Part shown: piece after piece, positions 56,600 to 64,000 of the stretch
Layout of the letters: every line of letters starts with the position of its first letter
Numbering within the stretch: the stretch's first letter is position 1
NCBI GenBank assembly: GCA_029962745.1
Contig: CM057162.1
Coordinates: 19,551,840 to 19,615,839, forward strand
Reading direction: 5' to 3'
DNA: 64,000 bases
Origin: Echinometra lucunter
Taxonomy: Eukaryota; Echinodermata; Echinoidea; Camarodonta; Echinometridae
The notes under the pieces: generated by a model
Told to the model about the DNA's origin: nothing
Database searches by the model: none
Seen by the model: the letters and a program-made list of their open reading frames with translations, nothing else
Program-made: the position numbers and the translations under genes

Positions 56600-59200
56600 A
56601 TAAAAACAACATACTAAAAGTTAACAAAAAATAAAGCGGTGGATCAATGCCTAATTTGCATAAATTCAACATGGCCGCCATACCAGACTACAGTAGACAT
56701 GGTGAGACACTGAGAACCTATTTTAGCCTATATCTCTAGATCTGAGACACGTAGAGGTCTAATTTTAGTGTCTTTACATATGTGTTCGGGGTCAAGGAAC
56801 ATGATTATGCCATTAATACCAGCTTGAAACTACTCCTTCACTCATAATTTGCATAAATTTGCATAAAATTAGCTTTTAAAAATTCAAAATGGCTGCCAAA
56901 TTGGATTTTAAAACTCTACCTCAAGTGATACTCATGGAAAGTTAATTTCAGTATCCTTGTGATGAAAGAGATTTATCATGGGATTAAGAGCAAGTTATAA
57001 CTATCCACTGACTCTTAATTTACATAAATTTGCATACAATGAAGCCCTTTGCACTTCTAAATGGCGGCCATATCAGAGTAAACACGCAGAACCTCTTTTA
57101 GCCCATATCTCTAGATCTGAGACACGTATAGAGCTAATTTTAGCGTCTATACCTATGTTTTCGGGGTCAAGAAACATGATTATGTCATTATTACCAGCTT
57201 ACAACTACTCCTTAATGCCTAATCTGCATAAATTTGCATAGAATCCCGCATAGAATTAGCTTTTTAAAAATTAAAAATGGCTCCAAAATAGCATTTTAAA
57301 ACTCTAACTCAATTTATACTCATGGAAAGTTAATTTCAGTATCCTTACCCAAGGTCAGGGGATGACAGAGATTTATCATGGGATTAAGAGCAAGTTGTAA
57401 CTATCCACTGACTCTCAATTTACATAAATTTGCATACAATGAAGCCCTTTGCACTTCTAAATGGCGGCCATATCAGAGTAAACACGCAGAACCTATTTTA
57501 GCCTACTCTCTCTCTAAAACAAAAAAAAAAAAAAGAGTGAATGGGTTCACGATGTTAGGGGTGAATTTCAGAAGAGAGGGAATTTAGAGTGAATTGAGAG
57601 TGAATTAAGAGTAAAAATTGTGATATCCACTCTTTATTCACCTTTTGAGGGGTAATCTCAGTGATCACTCAAGGATTATGAGTGATCCCTGAGGTCACCC
57701 CTCAAAGAGTGAATAAAGCGTGAATATCACAATTTTTTACTCTTAATTCACTCTAAATGCACTCTCTTCTGAACGCGTTCACTCTTTTTTTAGAGAGAGA
57801 GTATATCTCTAGAAAGGAGACAAGTAGAAAGCTACTTTTAGTGTCTTTACCTATGTTCTGGGGGTCAAGGAACACGATTATGACATTGTTACCAGCTTAC
57901 AACTACTCCTTAACTCCTAATCTGCATAAATTTGCATAAATGATTAGGGCTTTTTTTTTAAATTCAAAATAGCAGCCAAGTTGCATTTTCAAACTCTTCC
58001 TCAGTTGATACTCATGGGAAGTTAATTTCAGTATCCTTATATCCGTGTGTATGAAGAAGATATATCAGCATTACTATCAAGTTACAACTATCCACTGACG
58101 CTTGATTTGCATAAAATTACCCCCTTTCACTTCTAAATAGCCGCCATGGCAGACCATGTTTGGGGGGTCAAGGAACATGATTCTGGCAATATCACCACCG
58201 AATGAATACTCCGTATCTCCTAATTTGCATAAATATGAATAATATTAACCACTGACTTTTAATTTGCATAAATTTTCATATTATTAATTCCTTTTCTCTT
58301 TTAAATGGCCGCCATATCAGACCACAGTACACAATGTCATGCAGAACCAATTTTAGCCAATATCTCTAGATCTGAGACACAAAGATAGCTAAATGTAGTG
58401 TCTTTTTGTTTTTAGGGCCAAGGATCATGATTGTGCCATACTTACCAGCTTACAGCTACTCCTTAACTCTTTATTTGCATAAATTTGCATAGAATTAGCC
58501 TTTTTCATACCGAAATAGCTGCCATTATGCATGTTCTAAAACTTGATGTCATATGATACTCATGTAATGTTAATTTCATTGTCCTTTTCCATGGTTAGGG
58601 GATGAGGGAAAATTGTTATAGTACTATTACTAGCAAGTTATAACTATCCACTGACTCTTAATTTGCATAAATATTCATATAATTAACCCTGATTTCACTT
58701 TTAAATTGCCGCCATAATTAGACCAAATTAGACACGCAGAACTTATTTTAACCGATATCTCTAGATCTGAGACACATAGGAAGCTAATTATAGTGTCTTT
58801 ACCTATGTTTTCGGGGGTCAAGGAACATTATTAGGGCGTTATTACCAGCTTACAACTGCTCCTTAACTACAAATTTGCATACATTTGCATAAAATTAGCC
58901 TTTTTATATTAAAAATGAAAGTTAATTTTAGTGTCCTTATCCAAGGTTAGGGAATGAAAGAGATTTATTACAGCATTACTAGCAACTATCCACTGACTCT
59001 TAATTTGCATAAAATTTGCATAAAATTTGCCTTTCTCTAATTCAAAATGGCTGCCAAGTTGCAATTTAAAACTCTACCTCAATTGATACTCATGGAAAAT
59101 TAATTTCATTGCCCTTATCCAATGGTAGGGATGCAGGAGATTTATCATAGCATTACTAGCAACTATCCACTGACTCTTAATTTGCATAAATTTGCATACC
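56600..59200. repeat. ~390-bp diverged tandem array rich in ATTTGCAT
   Basis: About six diverged units share TATCTCTAGATCTGAGACAC, GGTCAAGRAACATGATTATG, ACCAGCTTACAACTACTCCT, TAATTTGCATAAATTTGCAT, AAAATGGCTGCCAARTTG, CTCATGGAAAGTTAATTTCA and TATCCACTGACTCTTAATTT. By eye the octamer ATTTGCAT occurs about 19 times, often as pairs ten bases apart. AAATGGCGGCCAT words recur. Units are interrupted by a 296-bp MITE. Confidence 0.88.
57506..57801. mobile_element. 296-bp foldback MITE with CTCTCTCTCTAAAA ends, TA target
   Basis: CTCTCTCTCTAAAA and TTTTAGAGAGAGAG are inverted ends. The arms (GAGTGAATGGGTTC and GAACGCGTTCACTC, AATTGTGATATCCACTCTTT and its mirror) pair almost to the centre near 57670. 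TA flanks both sides (57504-57505 and 57802-57803), and other units of the host array read AGCCTATATCTCTAG with TA once, which confirms the target. This fits a Tc1/mariner-type MITE. Confidence 0.88.
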
Positions 59201-59204
59201 ATCA

Positions 59205-59555
59205 GTGGTGTCCGGGGGTAACTTGTCCGGGGGTACTTGTCCGGGGTACTTGTCCAGGGGTGGTTGTCCTAGGGGTAGTTGTATTAGAGCGTGGTTGTCC
59301 TAGGGGTTAGTTGTCTGGGGATACTTGTCCGGGGGTACTTGTCCGGGGGTATTTGTCCGGGGTAATTGTCCGGGGCTACTTGTCCATGGGTAGTTGTCCT
59401 AGGGGTAGTTGACCGGGGGTAGTTGTATTAGAGGGTGATTGTCCTATGGGATAGTTGTCTTGGGGGTGGTTGTCCTAGGGGGTAGTTGTCCGGGGATACT
59501 TCTCCGGGGGTACTTGTCCGGGGTACTTGTCCAGGGGTGGTTGTCCTAACTGTCA
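59205..59555 (+). repeat. G-rich minisatellite (TTGTCCGGGGGTAC)n
   Basis: About 20 units of 14-19 bases: TTGTCCGGGGGTAC, TTGTCCTAGGGGTAG and similar. The strand has four to five consecutive G in every unit, so G-quadruplex formation is possible. Confidence 0.9.
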
Positions 59556-60300
59556 CACATCTATTTTAGATTATTTCAGAATCCTCTGTAAATGCCTTGA
59601 AATAACCTCGCAATGCGAATACTAAAGCAACTAAAGTGATATCGTTTCAGTAGATACAATATGATTATTGTGGTAGCCAAGACATGTACATTTTATTTGA
59701 TTTCAGGCAGTCGAAATCGCGTTATTACAAAAAGGCGCATTTTGTCACCTATTTCTTACGAAACGTCGACGTTCACTAAGAAAGTGAAAATGTATTGGTT
59801 GCTTTAGGTTGAAGCTAATCGCTAGTTAGTAGGAGCTAAGAAGCCAAATACGATTTAAAACATGAAACGAGGGTGTATCTGAAGCTCTCCAGTATCATTT
59901 TGGGGCTTTGGAAAGAAAACCAAAAGGGAAATCTCGATACACTTCAGTTAATATTTCAGGTACTGAAGTGAAAACTGTCCGACATCGACATATTTGTGGT
60001 TATTGAAGAAACTTTTGTATAAGCCTTGAAATATACGTCGCAGTGGATATACTAATGCAACGATAGTGTTAGATATCGGTACAGTAGAACCAATTTTTGG
60101 AACCGAAATCCATTTTGGTACCGAGCGAGACATGTCCATTTTATTTGATTGAAGCAAGTCGAAATCGCGTTATTATAAGAAGGCGTATTTTGTCACTTAT
60201 TTTTGTCATGAAACGTCGACGTTCACTAAAGAAACAAAAATGTATTAGTTGCTTTAGGTTGAAGCTACCCACTAAGTACTAGGCTCTAAGAACTACCCTT
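59556..60300 (-). repeat. Satellite monomers in reverse orientation
   Basis: Two diverged monomers of the 387-bp satellite read on the minus strand here, recognised by AAACGTCGACGTTCACTA (59760, 60209), TTGCTTTAGGTTGAAGCTA and GTCGAAATCGCGTTATTA. Orientation switches at about 60300, where ATAACGCGATTTCGACTAAC begins the plus-strand array. Confidence 0.85.
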
Positions 60301-63300
60301 CAGATAACGCGATTTCGACTAACTTAAACTGTACATGTTTTGGTAGAAAAATGTCGAATTCGATCTCCTAAACCAAATTATAACACTTTTGGGGCATTAC
60401 TATAACCTTCGCGAGGTGGATTTAACAGTTTCTTGTTTAACACTTTTCACAATTTTCACTTGAAAACCTAAAAATATTAACTGAAGTATATCGATATCAC
60501 TCTTTCCAAAGTTCTAAAATGATATTGGAGAGCTTCATATACACCCTTATATCATGTTTAGAATCATATTTGGCTTCTTAGCGCCTCCTACTTAGCGATT
60601 AGCTCCAAACTAAAGCAACCAATACATTTTCGCTTTCTTAGTGAACGTCGACGTTTCATAAGAAATACGTGCCAAAATGCGCCTTTTTGTAATAAATGAT
60701 TTCGACTAACTTAAATTGTACATGTCTTGGAAGCAAAATGTCGAATTCGATCTCCTAAAGCAATTTATAACACTTTGGGGGCATACCTTTGCGAGGTATA
60801 TTTCACAGTTTCTTGTTTGACACTTTTCACAATTTTCACTTGAAAACCTAAAAATATTAACTGAAGTATATCGATATCACTCTTTCCAAAGTTCGTAAAT
60901 GATATTGGAGAGCTTCATATACACCCTTATATCATGTTTAGAATCATATTTGGCTTCTTAGCACCTCCTGCTTAGCGATTAGCTTCAAACTAAAGCAACC
61001 AATACATTTTCGCTTTCTTAGTGAACGTCGACGTTTCATAAGAAATACGTGCCAAAATGCGCCTTTTTGTAATAAATGATTTCGACTAACTTAAATTGTA
61101 CATGTCTTGGAAGCAAAATGTCGAATTGGATCTCTTAAAGCAATTTATAACACTTTTGGGGCATTACTATAACCTTTGCGAGGTATATTTCACAGTTTCC
61201 CAAGTTCTAAAATGATATTGGAGAGCTTCATATACACCCTTATATCATGTTTAGAATCATATTTGGCTTCTTAGCGCCTCCTACTTAGCGATTAGCTCCA
61301 AACTAAAGCAACCAATACATTTTCGCTTTCTTAGTGAACGTCGACGTTTCATAAGAAATACGTGCCAAAATGCGCCTTTTTGTAAAAAATGATTTCGACT
61401 AACTTAAATTGTACATGTCTTGGAAGCAAAATGTCGAATTGGATCTCCTAAAGCAATTTATAACACTTTTGGGGCATTACTATAACCTTCGGGAGGTGGA
61501 TTTAACAGTTTCTTGTTTGATACTTTTCACAATTTTCACTTGAAAACCTAAAAATATTAACTGAAGTATATAGATATCACTCTTTCCAAAGTTCGTAAAT
61601 GATATTGGAGAGCTTCATATACACCCTTATATCATGTTTAGAATCATATTTGGCTTCTTAGCGCCTCCTACTTAGCGATTAGCTCCAAACTAAAGCAATC
61701 AATACATTTTCGCTTTCTTAGTGAACGTCGACGTTTCATAAGAAATACGTGCCAAAATGCGCCTTTTTGTAATAAATGATTTCGACTAACTTAAATTGTA
61801 CATGTCTTGGAAGCAAAATGTCGAATTCGATTTCCTAAAGCGATTTATAACACTTTGGGGGCATTACTATAACCTTCGCGTGGTGGATTTAACAGTTTCT
61901 TGTTTGACACTTTTCACAATTTTCACTTGAAAACCTAAAAATATTAACTGAAGTATATCGATATCACTCTTTCCAAAGTTCTAAAATTATCATTTGGAGA
62001 GCTTAATATACACCCTTACATCATGTTTAGAATCATATTTGGCTTCTTAGCGCCTCCCTACTTAGCGATTAGCTCCAAACTAAAGCAATCAATACATTTT
62101 CGCTTTCTTAGTGAACGTCGACGTTTTCATAAGAAATACGTGCCAAAATGCGCCTTTTTGTAATAAATGATTTCGGCTAACTTAAATTGTACATGTCTTG
62201 GTAGCAAAATGTCGAATTCGATCTCCTAAAGCGATTTATAACACTTTGGGGGCATTACTATAACCTTCACGAGGTGGATTTAACAGTTTCTTGTTTGACA
62301 CTTTTCACAATTTTCACTTGAAAACCTAAAAATATTAACTGAAGTATATCGATATCACTCTTTCCAAAGTTCGTAAATGATATTGGAGAGCTTCATATAC
62401 ACCCTTATATCATGTTTAGAATCATATTTGGCTTCTTAGCGCCTCCTACTTAGCGATTAGCTCCAAACTAAAGCAACCAATACATTTTCGCTTTCTTAGT
62501 GAACGTCGACGTTTCATAAGAAATACGTGCCAAAATGCGCCTTTTTGTAATAAATGATTTCGACTAACTTAAATTGTACATGTCTTGGAAGCAAAATGTC
62601 GAATTGGATCTCCTAAAGCAATTTATAACACTTTTGGGGCATTACTATAACCTTCGCGAGGTGGATTTAACAGTTTCTTGTTTGACACTTTTCACAATTT
62701 TCACTTGAAAACCTAAAAATATTAACTGAAGTATATCGATATCACTCTTTCCAAAGTTCGTAAATGATATTGGAGAGCTTCATATACACCCTTATATCAT
62801 GTTTAGAATCATATTTGGCTTCTTAGCACCTCCTACTTAGCGATTAGCTCCAAACTAAAGCAACCAATACATTTTCGCTTTCTTAGTGAACGTCGACGTT
62901 TCATAAGAAATACGTGCCAAAATGCGCCTTTTTGTAATAAATGATTTCGACTAACTTAAATTGTACATGTCTTGGAAGCAAAATGTCGAATTGGATCTCC
63001 TAAAGCAATTTATAACACTTTTGGGGCATTACTATAACCTTTGCGAGGTATATTTCACAGTTTCCCAAGTTCTAAAATGATATTGGAGAGCTTCATATAC
63101 ACCCTTATATCATGTTTAGAATCATATTTGGCTTCTTAGCGCCTCCTACTTAGCGATTAGCTCCAAACTAAAGCAACCAATACATTTTCGCTTTCTTAGT
63201 GAACGTCGACGTTTCATAAGAAATACGTGCCAAAATGCGCCTTTTTGTAAAAAATTATTTCGACTAACTTAAATTGTACATGTCTTGGAAGCAAAATGTC

Positions 63301-64000
63301 GAATTGGATCTCCTAAAGCAATTTATAACACTTTTGGGNNNNNNNNNNNNNNNNNNNNNNNNNNNNNNNNNNNNNNNNNNNNNNNNNNNNNNNNNNNNNN
63401 NNNNNNNNNNNNNNNNNNNNNNNNNNNNNNNNNNNNNNNNNNNNNNNNNNNNNNNNNNNNNNNNNNNNNNNNNNNNNNNNNNNNNNNNNNNNNNNNNNNN
63501 NNNNNNNNNNNNNNNNNNNNNNNNNNNNNNNNNNNNNNNNNNNNNNNNNNNNNNNNNNNNNNNNNNNNNNNNNNNNNNNNNNNNNNNNNNNNNNNNNNNN
63601 NNNNNNNNNNNNNNNNNNNNNNNNNNNNNNNNNNNNNNNNNNNNNNNNNNNNNNNNNNNNNNNNNNNNNNNNNNNNNNNNNNNNNNNNNNNNNNNNNNNN
63701 NNNNNNNNNNNNNNNNNNNNNNNNNNNNNNNNNNNNNNNNNNNNNNNNNNNNNNNNNNNNNNNNNNNNNNNNNNNNNNNNNNNNNNNNNNNNNNNNNNNN
63801 NNNNNNNNNNNNNNNNNNNNNNNNNNNNNNNNNNNNNNTTTCATAAGAAATACAGTGCCAAAATGCGCCTTTTTGTAATAAATGATTTCGACTAACTTAA
63901 ATTGTACATGTCTTGGTAGCAAAATGTCGAATTCGATCTCCTAAAGCGATTTATAACACTTTGGGGGCATTACTATAACCTTTGCGAGGTATATTTCACA
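60301..64000 (+). repeat. ~387-bp satellite array with higher-order structure
   Basis: Monomers are marked by GTGAACGTCGACGTTTCATA at 60641, 61021, 61334, 61721, 62111, 62499, 62886 and 63199. Intervals are 380, 313, 387, 390, 388, 387 and 313. The two 313-bp monomers share the same internal deletion of ~74 bp (CACAGTTTCCCAAGTTC junction) and lie 1,865 bp apart, which suggests a five-monomer higher-order repeat. Each monomer contains the 12-base palindrome AACGTCGACGTT. No coding sequence. The array continues past the window. Confidence 0.95.
63339..63838. other. Assembly gap (500 N)
   Basis: Exactly 500 N inside the satellite array, a common placeholder length. The true size is unknown. Frames reported across it are meaningless. 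Confidence 0.99.

Noticed and set aside
63274..63922. Frames of about 190-200 codons
   Set aside because: They run through the 500-N gap and consist almost entirely of unknown residues.

Overview
The window is metazoan and looks like a marine invertebrate deuterostome, most likely an echinoderm such as a sea urchin. That is an inference from four things: frequent TAGGCCTA/AGGCCTAT words, frequent ACATGTACATGT strings, the mix of repeat families (SCAN-type Ty3/Gypsy gag, CR1/L2-like and L1/Tx1-like LINEs, many hAT-like MITEs with poly-G tracts), and a TTAGGG-type telomeric repeat. No complete host protein-coding gene can be supported. The DNA is AT-rich, intergenic or intronic, and saturated with mobile elements, many of them nested. 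The sequence ends in a satellite array interrupted by a 500-base assembly gap.

Layout, left to right. 0.46-1.87 kb: a TA-flanked inverted-repeat DNA element. 2.2-6.2 kb: a 3.95-kb pogo/Tc1-like element without recognisable transposase. 6.37-9.46 kb: a short Ty3/Gypsy-type LTR retrotransposon with 185-bp LTRs and a 5-bp target duplication, carrying broken gag and a protease but no reverse transcriptase, RNase H or integrase. 11.2-16.3 kb: four foldback or MITE elements, including a composite (element A) split by a 734-bp insertion. 16.8-18.4 kb: a three-copy repeat and the 3' end of a CR1/L2-like LINE. 18.7-22.5 kb: a unit bounded by inverted CpG-rich blocks that contains a THAP-like exon on the minus strand. 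23.4-25.8 kb: a 5'-truncated L1/Tx1-like LINE on the minus strand.

26.4-39.1 kb holds more MITEs. Several have clear target duplications, and three can be compared with unoccupied related copies in the same window. A related composite (element B, 29.0-31.3 kb) has an 8-bp target duplication. At 37.8-39.1 kb an inverted-repeat element carries five roughly 160-bp tandem units, each with AGGTCA direct repeats. 39-45 kb is mostly unique AT-rich DNA that may be intronic; one possible exon lies at 44.5 kb. 45.4-46.2 kb is a poly-G tandem repeat.

48.5-64 kb is almost entirely tandem repeat. It holds a roughly 298-bp array whose units share an RNA-like three-way-junction inverted-repeat motif, flanked by an 0.8-kb direct duplication. 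After that come a GATGATTACGGTGATCATGAC minisatellite, a CCTAGGACAC satellite with a telomeric-type patch and two transposon insertions, an octamer-rich (ATTTGCAT) array, a G-rich minisatellite, and finally a roughly 387-bp satellite with a five-monomer higher-order period and an orientation switch near 60.3 kb. The genes present belong to mobile elements and all appear broken; no host pathway can be read from this window.
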